Positions 11,681 through 24,710 of a stretch of 64,000 nt of DNA are shown here, piece by piece. The position numbers were made by a program, and so were the translations under genes. The stretch's first letter is position 1. Each line of letters opens with the position of its first letter. This DNA is from Cercophora sp. LCS_1 (Eukaryota; Ascomycota; Sordariomycetes; Sordariales; Lasiosphaeriaceae), in assembly GCA_036250225.1 (NCBI GenBank), contig JAPZLL010000011.1, positions 682,001 through 746,000 of the forward strand. The letters run 5' to 3'. The notes under the pieces were generated by a model, which made no database searches, had not been told where the DNA came from, and saw nothing but the letters and a program-made list of their open reading frames with translations.

Positions 11681-12964
11681 TTAGAATCCAGGAAATTCAA
11701 ACGGCTTCTCGGCCGCATGGTATCCTCCCGGCGGCACACCCCCATTCTTGAGACCCCCCAGAAAACTGGTGTGCAACGTATACAGCTCAGCGCCCTCGTC
11801 ACCCTTGAGCGCTTCGGCCTGCGCCAGTACGTCTTCCAAATCCTGCCCCACGTCAATGTACTTGCCCCTGAGCACATCTTTGGCTACGCCTGTCGCCAGC
11901 GCAACGCACACCATACCGTTCAAGTACGGCGAGTCATTGTAGATATCCAACGCCTTGGAAAACCATCCCCTGGCCTGCTCGGGCACATTCTTGACGCTTT
12001 CTTCTCCGTATTCTGTTTTACATCAGTCTCTCTTTTTCTTTCTCTCCTTTTTTCGGTCTCCCACGAGAAAAACGTACTCTTCAACGTCATGGCCGATTTA
12101 ATCCCCCCCGGATGCAGCGAGTACATGTGGATGCCATGCAATTTCTCGATGTCCATCTCCTTTTGCACGCAGCCCGTCAGGTTGATCAGCGCCGCTTTGC
12201 TTGCGCAGTAGCTCGTGCTGTAGGGGATGAAGACGGTACCCGCGCGCGACGCGATGTTGAGGATGACGCCGCTCCCCGTCGCCCGGAAGTGCGGCAGTGC
12301 TAAACGCATCAGGTAGTAAGGGCCGTGGAGGTTGACGGCTAGGTCGTGAATAAAGTCTTTGGGAGGTTGGGTGTCCATCTGTTTTTTGGGGGCGATTTTG
12401 TGTTACCTAAGGTACCTTACCTGTATTGTTTGAGAAAGGTATATGGAGGGGAGGGGTTGCTATAAGAATACTGTAGTACATACGGGACCTAGACCGTTTG
12501 CTCCGGCATTGTTGATTAGGATGTCGAGTTTGCCGTGTTTGGATATCGTCTGCATTTTTTTGTCTCTCGTGTTAGAGAGGGATGTATAACGTAGAGTAGG
12601 CTTCAGATCGGGGTTCATCAAAGACACCTATGGATGGACACTGGTAGGGGATAAACTTTACCTGGGCTATGAGGGATTCGCACCCCTCCAGGGAGGCGAC
12701 GTTGCATTGGAAGTAGGTGACCGAGGCAGCGCCAAACCGGAGACAGCGTTCTTCCAACGAGGACGGAGGTGGCGTGTTGTTGTAGGTCAGCACGAGGTGG
12801 GTGCCTGCCACGGCGAAGGACTCGGCTAGACCTTGGCCGATGGCGCCGGCCGCGCCCGTGATGATGGTTACTTGGTTGGCCAGGGACGAGCGGTATTTGG
12901 CCGGGTGGATGAAGGGGTATATGTCGGTGCGGAAACGTGGGGGGTATTGCGCTGGACTCGTCAT
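11681..12964 (-). CDS. Short-chain dehydrogenase/reductase (SDR family)
   Basis: NAD(P)-dependent oxidoreductase with a Rossmann fold, 333 residues; the substrate is unknown. Exons are 12662-12964, 12484-12549, 12078-12378 and 11681-12012. The small second exon encodes KHGKLDILINNAGANGLGP. Conserved elements are the cofactor loop TGAAGAIGQG (about residues 38-47), NNAG, the catalytic serine in NIASRAG, and YCASK carrying the catalytic Tyr and Lys, followed by HPGGIKSAM. These sit in the order expected for a classical SDR. The start ATG 12964 (CCAAAATGAC) is preferred over an in-frame ATG at 13093, because the extra 43 residues are not conserved-looking and precede the Rossmann fold by too much. 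The second intron contains the palindromic motif TTACCTAAGGTACCTTACC. Confidence 0.82.
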
Positions 12965-15900
12965 TTTGGTGGTGAGGAGCCTGCTAGTGGGCGAGCGAGT
13001 GACGGACGCTGGAGGGCTTTCTTTGCGTGAGTGAGACTTTGGGAGTTGGCGTCTGCTGTTTGTTGTCAGAGTGTTAGTGAGACCGGGGATCAAGAGGATT
13101 GAATCACTGTGCAGTATATGCGGGGTAAAGGTAGCTCGGGTGCTAGATTTTTAGGATAAATATAAGCGGGATAGGATTCACGCGAGCCTGGTTTCCTATT
13201 GAATGCGGGACGGCTCAGCGGTGTTCGCTGTGGGCACTCTGCATCAAGACCAAGCCCAATGTTCTCTTTTGTAAACTGTCTAACTTGACATTGTTTGCTA
13301 CGGTCAGAGTCGATTGAATACCCAACCAAGAGCAACCTACCTTGACGTACCCTGCCTGAAAACAATGAACAAGGCTTAGGCTTGCCAAAGCTGGCGTCTG
13401 CAAGGGTCGTTGAGCACTCTGAATATGGTACGCCCTCTTGCAATCCTCGACAACGCCAAATCAGTCATGGGGGTATAAGAAAAGATGTCATGATATGATG
13501 TTGCCGTTGCTTTTTGCGTGGATTGGTGAAAGTCATGGAGTTGATTTTCTGGCGCCTTGAACCCGTGCCCCTGAGCCGGGAAGACGCGCGTTTTGGCATA
13601 ACCCTCCATCACAGCCATCCGAGTTTCTTAGCCGAAACTCTCCGCTGTTTGTTGTCGTCTCGCTGAAGCAGTAGACTGACTGGCCTTGGTATCCTTTGCC
13701 TTCCTTAGAGCCCATGGTTTTAAGTTCTATGGTACATGTCACCTAGCACGACTAGCAGCCGAGTCTAAAAGCTAACCTCTGGATCTGGATACTTGAGGAG
13801 ATCGGAAATAACAACTCTACTACCTAGGTAAGCCTAGAATGGGGGGCCAGGTAGGATCTAGTGTACGCATGCAAGCGAACCAGACTTGGGCTTTGCACTC
13901 TTGTGGGGATGGAATTTCGCCTGATCCAAATTTAGAGATGAGATTCTGAAAGTTGACTCGTTAAACTAGCCGCAACTTGACACATTCAGAAGTTGTGAAA
14001 ACACCGGCACCTAAGAAAGTGCCCCGGGAAGTTTAGTCGACTCTCGCATCATGCCTGTTTGTGAAATTCGGTTCTCCTGCTGGGTTTGTCATCACTGCGC
14101 TAGGACGCGCCGATTGTTTACCTTGAGTTTAGGGAGGATTTCATCCTGAAGGCATTGATGCTGTGGGACCAGTACTCCAGTTTTGTCAGAGCATGCAGCG
14201 TGTGGACGAAGGCTTGGAGAACAAGTACCTAGATATAGGTGGACGTCTCGACTCCGCTTCAAGCGGCGCGGGCCGAGATCGAGGAATAGTGCGCGAACAA
14301 TAAAATGGGAATATGCACTGGGGACGATATCCGGTTTTCTGTGTGGTTTGGAGGCCTGGAGACTGGCAGCATTACGGGCTCATCGTCGTGAGAACTGCTT
14401 CAGCGCTTGCCCGGTAATGCCGCCGCGCTGAGCAATCTATCTGCTGCCGTTCAAAGGTTCGACTGGGCGGGTCCGACGCGGCTGCAGGCGGAGACAAAGA
14501 GTGTTACTTCGGTGGAGAGAGGCGGCGAGCGGGTTTCAGCTTGGACTCCCGCCCTGCTGTGGGCAAGCGAGCCCGAGGAGCAGCTTCCCCTTTCCGCGGC
14601 GTCGAACTCGGCAACCGAGTGGCAACGGGATGCGACAGATGCAACCTTGTAATCGGCCTTGCTTGAAGACTCCCCACACAAGATCAAGAGGGAAGCCTCG
14701 TCAAGGAGAAGACTACTGCCTGGACAGCCTTCTACGTTGGCGTTACTTGGTAACGCTCTGAGGCTTGCGTCAGCTGGGTGGATTCTCTGCGCGCGCGAGC
14801 CCCACCAAGCCAAATGCTCATACGCATTGTGCCACCAACTGAAACGATAATGTCGCCGAGAGTGACTTGCGCGAGAGAAGCAAACAGCATCTCCATCTTC
14901 AATCGAATTCTTAGTGCATTGATGCATCCTGGAATGGGGGACCCGCCCTTCCCCCGCCTCAGTAGAACATGGTCGGCTGATGTTCATGCACACGCTATCT
15001 GGTGTGATGGGGGGGATTCTCACCATCAACTGCGTCCAATAGTCGAACTTGGCAACGAAAATGGCGACGACAGTCGGTTTCCCTTTCCCAGGTCAGAAAT
15101 GGACAGATTTCGAACACATTTCAGCAAATTGTTGGTTTTGTGGGCGCACACCGCTTACCTGCTGCCGGTAAGTCGGTACTGGACACGTATGCGGCCTGTG
15201 AAGATGGCATTCGCGCGCGAGGGGGGTTGAAACGAATCGAACTGTGCGGCACACTTTGGGAGGCGTGCTGCTCCTGTCACGTCAGCGCTGGGCCGCCATC
15301 TCTCGGGTCAGCATGAAGCAATCAGGAAGAGCTGCAACAGATTGGAGAAGCTTTCCTTCCCCATATTCTCTCTCCACAGCGGAAATCCCGAGCTCGCCAG
15401 AGCTTGCGATCAGTTCCTGGTGTCCGCCACAGTGCGGCCCGTCGTTTCATCATTTTTGAGACAAGTTCTTTCACCCACGCCTTGAGGTGGTCAGGACGAA
15501 TGGTGCCATCGGCAGTTTAGCCGCAATAGATTTTTCGACGTGACACAGAAAGAGGGGGTGGCTGTATGAACCTTGGGTCAACGAAGCCATGCATGCACCA
15601 TCCAGGAGTTGAGCCGTTCCCTTGCGAGGGACGCGACATCCATCTGAACTGACGTACCGTGTGACGGAGAGAAGTCATGGTTTGAGGCATGAACCGACCG
15701 CTTGATCTGCCAGGAAGGGAGAGCTTGAGAGACAAATGGATCGTCCTTCCAGATGATCCCCACTGTGCAGCCTTGGTCAGTCTTCCGATGGATGAGCCAC
15801 CTCCCTATGTAGCGTGGAGCCAACTTTCGGTTCAACGAAAAAAAAATAAATGAAGTGCTCGGCAGCAGGCAGTGGGTTGGAAACGCAGAGAAGAAAAGGG

Positions 15901-16746
15901 TGATGAATGTAAAGAAGAAAAAAATGCCAAGATCAACTCTTGGGTTTCCTCTTGCAGTCTGTCGAAATCTTGATGTGGGGGTGAAGAAACCTGAGCTCTC
16001 CCTCGCTGCTGTTGCCGTATGCTTTCAGGTCCTAGCTTTTTTTCTCGTGGTTCGTGAGACGTCGAGCCGTTGACAAAAAAGGGCACACCGGAAACCCCGG
16101 AAGGGGATTTCTAATGAGAAAGGGACATGTTCGTGTTTTCAAGGCGTCGAACGATATTTTAAACGGCCATAAGCTTTCCCCCCAAGGCCTTGTTCTCAAG
16201 GCCTTGAGCATTATAGCAAGTGCTCTGCTAGAATGCTGTGCCGATGCACAGCTTTCTTGAGGTGTCCAAGATGTTTCTCCGCATGCACCAGGCACAGTGT
16301 GAAGTTTGTGTTGCACACTGACAGTGTGTCTTTATGAACTCTGTAGGGGTGGGCGCAGTGGTGTCCCGTGTGTGCCCTGTGCTCCCCCACCAGCCCATTG
16401 GAGATTCGAGTTCGCTGTCAGCCCCTGTGCCCTGCTGTAGCAGCCAACCACCAACCACCGAAAAGCATCTGGCTGCTTCCATTCTTAACTCTGCCACATC
16501 CTTCACCACAAAGTCCAGTTCCTTCTCCATTATTGTCGTCCGCTTTGGCCAACTACCAACTGACTGCCGTTATCAATCACACCTTTTCGAAACATCGAAG
16601 CGCCTAGCGGCAAGCTCAACGACGTCCGTTTTGCCATCGTTGAGGGTCGCCCCGCGCGACGCGCAGCCGTTTCCAGCAACCTGGTTCCCTGCTCAATGTG
16701 ATCAGCCTTCCTGACTCGTTTACCCCTCCGCGTTGTCGTCCCCAAG
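12965..16746. other. Intergenic stretch between divergent SDR and IRE1 genes
   Basis: About 3.8 kb with no recognised gene. Short open frames on both strands have no motifs. It must hold the promoter and 5' leader of IRE1 on the right and the promoter of the dehydrogenase on the left. Confidence 0.5.
16696..16701 (+). promoter_or_regulatory. Minimal start-stop upstream ORF (ATGTGA) before IRE1
   Basis: ATG directly followed by TGA lies 45 bp before the IRE1 start codon. If the transcript starts upstream, ribosomes would meet this two-codon frame just before the main start. Start-stop elements are known to lower downstream translation in other eukaryotic mRNAs; the effect here is inference. 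Confidence 0.4.
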
Positions 16747-19700
16747 ATGTTGCGACGGCCTCCTGGCCAGGTCGCTTCAAAGCGAGGCTACTTGTTGGCT
16801 CTCGCCATCATTATCCTTCCATGGCTTAAACTCGCCGATGCTCAGCAGCAGCATTCGAGTCAGCCGGCTCAGCACCATGTTCCATCCCCACACGAGGACG
16901 ACCATGGCGCGCCGCAACTGGCCGCGACTTCCTTACCCCGAACCGATCGCCGCAAGAGCACGATACCCAGCGGCGCCGATGACTCTCTTTACGAAAGCAA
17001 AAATAACGTCGTGATTCCAAATGACGCGAGCGCCCGAGTGGCTCCGGACTTGTCCGTTCGAGCCGTACCTTCCTTCAGAACCAACGATGTTGGTCTCTCG
17101 CAGCAGATTGCGCGGAGGCTGGAGGATTGGGAGGTAGAAGACTATGTTCTTCTGGCGACCGTCAACGGAGATCTATACGCCAATGACCGCACAACCGGTC
17201 ACGAACGATGGCACTACAAAGCCGACCGCCCTATGGTCGAGACCACGCACTTTCGAACAAACAAGTCGGAGCTTGAAGAAGACTTCGACCCCATCGATCA
17301 CTACATATGGATAGTTGAGCCCACACGAGACGGCGAGTTGTATCTCTGGGATCCGAGCAACCCTGGCGCTGGCCTAACAAAAACGGGCTTAACTATGAAA
17401 AGTGTCGTCCAAGACGTCATTGGATCCGCAGATAAGATCAACGGAATCATGTGGACGGGAGAGAAAAAGACCACCTTGGTGACTTTCAATGCCGCAACTG
17501 GTGCAGTGATCAAAGAGTTTGGTTCCGGCGGCACCTATATCAACAAACTGGAGGCAGAAAGTTGTTCGAGACGCAATGCTATTGCTGACCCCGCTGAGGA
17601 GGGATGCACCGAAGGTGGTAGCATCACGCTTGGTCGCACCGAGTACACGGCTGTCATCCACCGTGAGGATGGCAGCCCCGTCGCGTCTCTCAAATACTCG
17701 GAATGGGGCCCCAACACCCACGACAACGACCTGATCCGTCAAAACCAGGTCACGAAAGACAAGCGTTACATCACCGGGCAACACGATGGCATGGTCTATG
17801 GGTTTGACTATGCCCGGTCCTGGGAAGAGCGCCCATACTTCATCAAAAAGCTTTCCTCTCCCGTCGCCCGCGTCTTTGACGTCCTGCGTCGGTGCATGAC
17901 GCCGGGCGCCGACCCGGACATCATTGCTATTCCGCAGCCACCGATCCCTGCCGACGAGGACAATCTGCGCCACCGAAGCGAGAAGGTGTTTATCAACCAG
18001 ACCGAGACAGGAAGTTGGTATGCTCTATCGGGCATGCGATATCCCTTGGTTGTCCAGGCGAAGCCTGCAGAGATTCAGACCCGCGAGTGGTGGCGGCATC
18101 GGGACCTGGTAGAGGACGTCGATGATTATTCGATGTCCAGGGCCATGGTTGGCATCCACCGGCTCCCCGAGGCCCACCGTCCGGTGGCCGGTCAGGCCGA
18201 GAAAGAACGCCTCTTGATTGACGCACCGTCCTCGTCTGATCCAACCATCCCTCCCGACGAACATCTCAAGTCAAATTTGTTGGTTCCGCCGCCAAGAAAT
18301 GGGGTTGTCGAGACAATTGAAAAGGTGCGAGAGATTGCAGCGGTCAGTGTCATCGAGTATCTCAGCAATCCTTTCACCTATCTCCTCCTCCTTTCGTTCC
18401 TGTGGATGTACAAGGATCGTGTTTTCCGATTCGGTAGGAGCTCAGCCAAATGGAAGGGTCTAGATACTGGGGTTGAGCCCCAGGTTGAAATTAGCCCGTC
18501 GCTTCCTCCGCCAAAGCCAAACTCACCCTCAAGCAGTAGCGATGAGGTCCATGACAAGGCCACGGAAAACACACCAATTGCGCAGATCGAGTCCCAGGAG
18601 ACGGCTAGAGTCGAGACTCCAGATGCCGCAGAGCCACCCGTAGCTGCAATACCCGAACCTACCGAGGCTGAGAAGCCTTCAAGTGATGGTTCGAATGGTG
18701 TGGCGGCAGAAGGGGCCAAGAAGAAGAAGGCGCATAGGGGTCGTCGGGGAGGCGTGAAGCACAAAAAGAACAACAAGGACAAGCGTGAAGGGTCACAATC
18801 CCGTGATGATGACCCGCCTCAGGCGACCGTTGAAGAGGTCATCAACCAAGTCAAGCAGCTTGGCCCCGAACCAAAGCTTGAGCCCGACATTCTGACCGTC
18901 CCCAACGGTGGCGATGAAATCTCGGGTCCACTCCTCAAGATGGGAAGTTTGGAGGTGGATGAGTCGAAACAATTGGGGACGGGTAGCAATGGCACGGTTG
19001 TGTTTGCTGGAAAGTGGGATGGTCGCGATGTCGCGGTGAAGCGGATGCTGGTCCAGTTCAATGAGATTGCCAGCCAGGAGACCAGACTTCTGAGAGAGAG
19101 TGACGACCACCCTAACGGTATGTCGAGATCCCAGGTTGGTTGCACTGGAAACTGACACTAACATCAATAGTTATTCGGTATTTTGCGCAGCAGCAGCGGG
19201 CAGCTTTCTTGTACATCGCCCTGGAGCTCTGCCAGGCGTCGCTTGCCGATATTATCCAGAGACCCTCGCAGTTCCGTGAGTTGGCGCAAGCTGGCGAGCG
19301 GGACATGCAGGATGTGCTCTATCAGATCACACGCGGTCTTAGCCATCTGCACAGCCTAAGGATTGTCCATCGCGACCTCAAGCCGCAGAACATCCTCGTT
19401 AACATGGGCAAGGATGGGAAGCCGCGCTTGCTTGTTTCTGACTTTGGGCTTTGCAAAAAGCTGGAGGGTGGGCAGTCTTCGTTCGGAGCAACGACGGCTC
19501 ATGCTGCCGGCACTTCAGGCTGGCGGGCTCCTGAGCTTCTGGTCGACGATGACCCACCCCACTCAGGCTCCATGATGATAGATCCGAACTCAAGCCTCCA
19601 CAGCGCGTCTGGCTCGGGCATTCCCGGGGCGGCCGAGATCTTTGGGCCCAATCACCGCCGTGTCACTAGATCCATCGACATATTCTCACTCGGCTTGGTC

Positions 19701-20339
19701 TTCTACTATGTCCTTTCGAAAGGCTACCACCCGTTCGACTGTGGCGATCGGTACATGCGCGAGGTCAACATTCGCAAGGGCAACTACAAGCTCGACGACC
19801 TAGACTCTCTGGGTGACTTTGCCTATGAGGCTCGCGATCTGATTAGCAGCATGATCAACAGCAACCCCAAGCAGCGACCAACCGCGGTCGAGGTCATGTC
19901 TCACCCCTTCTTCTGGGACGCCAAGAAGCGCCTGTTGTTCCTCTGCGATGTTTCGGACCACTTCGAGAAGGAGCCCCGTGACCCGCCTTCTCCTCCCCTT
20001 CAGGAGCTCGAGCGATGGGCGCCCGACGTTATCAAGGGTGGCGACTTTCTGAAGCCTTTGGGCAAGGACTTTGTCGACAGTCTTGGCAAGCAGCGCAAGT
20101 ACACTGGCGGGCGCATGCTGGACCTCTTGCGTGCTCTACGCAACAAGCGGAACCACTACGAGGATATGCCCGAGTCGTTGCGGAAGGCGGTCGGGCCGTT
20201 GCCTGATGGGTATCTGTCGTTCTGGGCCACAAAGTTCCCGAACCTGTTGATCGCGTGCTGGAACATCATCTATGAGCTGCGGTTGGAGGACACGGATCGG
20301 TTTAGGGACTATTACCAGCCGGCGAAGCGCTATGCCTGA
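16747..20339 (+). CDS. ireA: IRE1, ER-stress sensor kinase/endoribonuclease
   Basis: Type I ER-membrane protein that senses unfolded proteins and splices HAC1/hacA mRNA. It has 1,179 residues in two exons (16747-19117 and 19171-20339); the splice restores HPNVIRYFA. The order is: signal peptide (residues 1-33, hydrophobic LLALAIIILPWL), luminal beta-propeller-like domain to about 500 with VLLATVNGDLYA and GHERWHYKADRP, a membrane segment near 535-557, a charged lysine-rich linker with KKKKAHRGRRGG, the kinase domain from about 740 (LGTGSNGTVVFAGKW, VHRDLKPQNILV, VSDFGLCKKL), and the KEN RNase domain from about 1045. The RNase motifs KYTGGRMLDLLRALRN and KRNHYEDMP keep the Tyr, Arg, Asn and His positions important in yeast Ire1. 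The length is normal for filamentous fungi. It is tail to tail with the HEL2-like gene. Confidence 0.95.
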
Positions 20340-20677
20340 TAGCCAGATTGTCATTTCATTCCCTCCGTGTGCGTAGTTTAACTCTAGCGAAAATATACCT
20401 TTGGTTTGACCATTTGGTGTGGCGTTAGTGGAGGTTTACATAGTTATTGGGCTCTTTTTGTTGGTAACACATGATCACCTCAGGAACTGGTATTGTCGAC
20501 AAACACATCGTTTTAATTCATTGGCCATCTGAGCCAGAAAATCGCAGAGAATGTTGACATATTTGGTGTGAAATGCTCGCTCGACGGATCTCCCAGCTTT
20601 CATCGCTGAATCTCTCGCTCATCTTCCATCACACCCCAATTCCACAAAATCTTAACCTCCATAAATGTACAATGCAA
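20340..20677. other. Convergent 3' region of IRE1 and HEL2-like genes
   Basis: This 338-bp AT-richer stretch separates two stop codons and must carry both 3' UTRs and poly(A) signals. No other feature was seen. Confidence 0.5.
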
Positions 20678-23000
20678 TTATCCCCACTGCACCAGAACCT
20701 GCTTCTTCCCTTTCTTCTTACCCTTTCCAGTCCCCTCCTCGGCGGTTTCCCCACTCCCGCTTGCCTCGGCCGCGTTTCCCGGCGTTGATCCCCAGCTAAA
20801 CCCCGTATCCCTGGCCCCAATATCCCGCCTGACTGCACCTCTGCCATACCCAAAGATGGTGGTTGCAGGCTTCGGCGCTGCCGGCAGCGCGGGGAACGCT
20901 TCCTGGCTCGAAGTGCTCGCCGGAGCACGGGAGCCGCCTGTCCGAGGAGCAGCAGACCCACTTGCAGGTGATGCTCTCGCCGGCGCTGTGCCGCCGATCC
21001 AGTTTTGCTGCCCCGTGCGTGAAGATGACGCTGCCCCCGGCAGGGCGGGAAACGCTGATGTAAAATTCTCGGGCGCCCTTGAAGAGTTGGGCGTGCTGCT
21101 CACAATGGAGGCAACGCTGCTAACACTCCCTCGACGGGTGCTGTTCTTTAGCTTGAGCACCCTCGTTGAATGCCGTGCCTGGACGGCGGCGTTGGAGTTG
21201 TCGGGGCCAGGGGTAGCTGTGGCGGCGGCGGCGGCGGCCCAACCGCTAGTTGAGGTCGTTGCACCGCGCATGCCGCCAAGGGAGGGCAGGGAGGGATAGT
21301 CTTCGTTGACAGCGCGCCAGTTTTGCCAGGCCTTGCGAAGGGCTTCACCTTTCTTCTTGTCCTCAAAGAGATCGGCAACTTCGCGCACGAGGGTCCCGAG
21401 GGCAGTGGACGAGGTTTCGGAAAAAAGAGTGAAGAAGGCATCGACTACTTGATTCGGTGTCATGGAGCCTTTGTTGTAGTTGGAGATGTAGGAGCGGAAG
21501 GTGGCCATTTTGGCCGGGTTGCTGCCGAGTAGGTTGGATGCGCGCTCGATGACGGCGCCGTGGCGCGTCAGGCTAGCACGTTGCTCTGGTGTAAGAGAGG
21601 AGAGATCGCTTATGCTGATGTTTTGCATCACATCGATTATTGACTGTGTTGACTGCGTGGGTGGTTGTCTTGACGGCTGAGCGGCTTGAGCTTGGGCTTG
21701 GGGTCGCGGCGGCGGAGGAGGTACACGGCTTGGGCCAGCTTGAGAGTTAATGGCCATCTGCCGCTGAAATGCAAGCTCGTCTCTCCGAAGGGGCTGAGCG
21801 GAGCTGACGGGCAGCGGCTCCGCATTGGAGTCCGGGTTCCGTCGCCTCTGCTGGTCGCGCCCACTGCCTCCTCCGCGTCTCTCCTGGCCGTAGCTTGGCC
21901 GGAAGTCAAAGTTAGACATGTCGACCGTCCTCGCATCCCTCCTGACATCTTTTGACAGCGAGCTCCCATGCTCGCTGAGCTGGTGTGCTTTGAGGTCTAC
22001 GTCTGACTCAAACACGACAAACTTCTTCTCGAGACATTCCCGATCGGGACAGATGAAATGGTCCTTTCTGAAGTGCTCTTCGAGAGCATTGTAATCGAGG
22101 TAGTAATGTGGTTGTCTGGAGTCTCTGCGGTCGCAGATAAAGCATCGCTCGTGTTTGTTTCGGCAGTGCTCGTACAACTTATCGTCGTCATAGAAGCGTT
22201 CGCCACAGAAGCCACAGAGGGGGTGCCCCTTAAATCCTGTCGTTGCCCCCGGCTTACTGTCTCCGTGCCGCATGTGCTCTCCCAGCTCTTTATCGGTATA
22301 CACATCGTGCTCGTGTGTAAATACTTTCTTGTTCCTGGTGCACAGGTCGCACATCTTCTTGTGATGCACGGAGCGAACATGGCGATGCAAATCCGGCCAG
22401 CCGAGACCGGCAAAGTCGCAACTCCCGTCGGGGCAGTTATACCTCAGAAGGAGAACAGTATCCCCGACAATATCCTCGCTGGTGTATTTGATTCCAATGT
22501 TGTCGTCTGCAGTTGTGATGTCGCTGTTTCCGTATTCCTCGAATCGCTTCGTCGCGTCATCCGAGAAGATGACATATGGGGCAACCGTCTAGACGCACCG
22601 GTTAGCTCTAGCTTACTCGAAGTTAACGCGGGTAACTCACTCGGCAATGGGGGCAGCTCTTGTCCTTGTACAATGCTCTCAAACGCAGGGCGCATATGTG
22701 GCAAGTAACATGGTTGCAAGGCGCGATCGAGTGGTGGGCGACAGGATTGGCGCAGATGAAGCACACTTCCGCATCCTCATCTGTCTCCTTTTCTTCGCTC
22801 TGATTCTTGAAGGTCGGTGGCGGCTTGCTTGCTTGTGGTGCTTGGGGTGCTTGTGGTTCGTGTACCCCTCCTCCCCTACCTCGCCCCCTGCCTCGACCTC
22901 GCTGGCCTCCGCGCCCTCTGCCCCTGCCTCTGTTGCCATCACCTCTGGGATGTGATGGGGCAGATGGCGCTGTTGGGATTGCCCCTTCGGTTGGGGCCAT
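20678..23000 (-). CDS. hel2: HEL2/ZNF598-type RING and C2H2 zinc-finger E3 ubiquitin ligase
   Basis: Homologues recognise collided ribosomes and ubiquitinate small-subunit proteins to start ribosome-associated quality control; the protein is cytosolic. It has 756 residues in two exons (22641-23000, 20678-22588) with a 52-bp intron just after the RING, where CPHCR is followed by TVAPYVIF. An Arg/Gly-rich N-terminus (residues 18-50) precedes the RING finger at about 79-119 (CFICANPVAHHSIAPC, CHIC, CPHC). A row of zinc fingers follows between about 160 and 320, including CDLCTRN, LCGFCGERFYDDDKLYEH, CFICDRR and FICPDRECLEKKFVVF. The long C-terminal half is low in complexity and ends in the basic tail KGKKKGKKQVLVQWG. 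The start context CACCATGGCC is ideal. Family order and spacing fit Hel2 closely. Confidence 0.92.
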
Positions 23001-24710
23001 GGTGCCTGGATCAAGGCCCGAGGGTGGTGAAATCGAGGGCGCTATCTTGGGGAGATGCGGGATCAGACCGTACGTTGGACGGAATGCCGGAATCGATCGA
23101 GACGCCGACTGCGCGACTCAGAAGGAAAATCTTCTTGCGATAGTGTAGAGTAGGTAGGTTCGACGTTTCGGAGATGGTGGGGTGCGCGCGGGAGCTTTTA
23201 ACTAGAGCTCAGCGGGAGTGCGGAATTTGTAAGGCCTTCCAGTAGGCGACGGATCTTTTTTTCTTGTGCAAAGTTCGCAACAGAAAAGACCGCTCACTAG
23301 TAAAATAGAGGATATTGTCCAGGGAAGAAGGGGATACATCCAAATGTCAGCAGCCTTAAGAACAATCCCCGGTATTTGAAAATTGGTTTCGATACTGGAA
23401 ATACCTTCCAGAGACAAATCTACCAATTGAGGGTGCTTGGAGCGTCGTCAACTGGACGCAACGAGGTGATTTTTCTGTCACCCGCTTGCGCCCCCGCCGT
23501 TGAAGATGTGTGGGGTCCGTCCGGGGTTAGATCGGCAGCTCGCCGAGATGCGTCATCGGTGTCTATGCAAGGCGCTGGGCTGTGTCTTCTTCCGTCAGGG
23601 GGCGAACAAACAAACAGCACAAAATCTGCCCAAGAGTGACATTCAGCCCAAGCCCCAGTCTCGCAAACTGGCTGGTCGCTTTGCAGGCGAAGAGTCACTA
23701 GGCTCGGTAACCAGCAGGGCCGCAGGCACCTCGCCTTATTGCTAGGCGAAGCTAGTTGGTGACCAAAAACCCGACACACAGTTGATGCCAAATCCAGTCG
23801 TCGGCGGGCACTTACATTCTTTTGAATATCGATGCGAAGTTCCAACGTTTTAGGGACAGTCTTTGAACATCTCGATTCTAAGACCTTCGTCAACGCATTT
23901 GCGTTAAGATACGCCCATTTCCACAAAATATTCTAGAGCGCGAACTTCTGGGCACTTGCAGAGTATCTGGAAGCACACAATCATCGTGAAATGCAAACGA
24001 CCATCGATTGCCAAGAACGGTGCAGCCATCCCCCTCCCACCGCTGTCCAAGCTCACCAAGCGCGATATCCTAGGTGCTAGACTGGCCCTGTCAAACTGAA
24101 CCATACCACGTCATGATGAGTCCCTTTTTCGCCATCGCCATCGCCTGCACATTGACTTATCCACACAAGTAACCCTCCTTTCGAGAAAAGTACATTCCAG
24201 ACCGAGACCACATCCAACAGATCATTGCGCAATAGACCGCAATGCCAAACCTTACCAAAAAGACATGACGATGTCAAATGAATCAATCGCGCCAATTACC
24301 AACCTCCTAGTAGAACGCCTACTCTCAGCGCAAGGCTTCGGGAAGCGGTAGCCTCCGGCGCTTTGTGAACGAACAAAACGCAGGTCGAAAGTGTGAAGCT
24401 CGGGCGAAGTTTTGGTTCCCCAGCGCTCCCAGCCCCTAGACCCAAGGTTAGGCCTCTGGTGATTTCCAAGGATCCGTGAGATCTTCGAGGTTGTGGTTGG
24501 TAAATTGTTTGACGAGCCACTTGAGCGCTGCCAACGCCGTGGCATCGCCCCCATAGTAAATGGGTGGGAAAGAGAATTAGACGCCCAGCCAGAAGCATAT
24601 CCTACCAATGCCAGCGGGCAGACTGAGCCCCGCGGTATAAGCAAAAAAAATCAAGATGCCAAAACTCCATAGACGCCAAACCCGCTCCAAGATGCATGCG
24701 TCATCCGGCC
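23001..24710. other. Intergenic stretch upstream of the HEL2-like gene
   Basis: About 1.7 kb that includes the promoter of the HEL2-like gene at the left and the 3' side of the SWIB gene at the right. Open frames up to 168 codons occur but show no motifs, no convincing start context and no splice structure; I regard them as chance. Confidence 0.45.

Noticed and set aside
16334..16714. 126-codon frame before IRE1
   Set aside because: It lies in the likely 5' leader, has no domain and no good start context.
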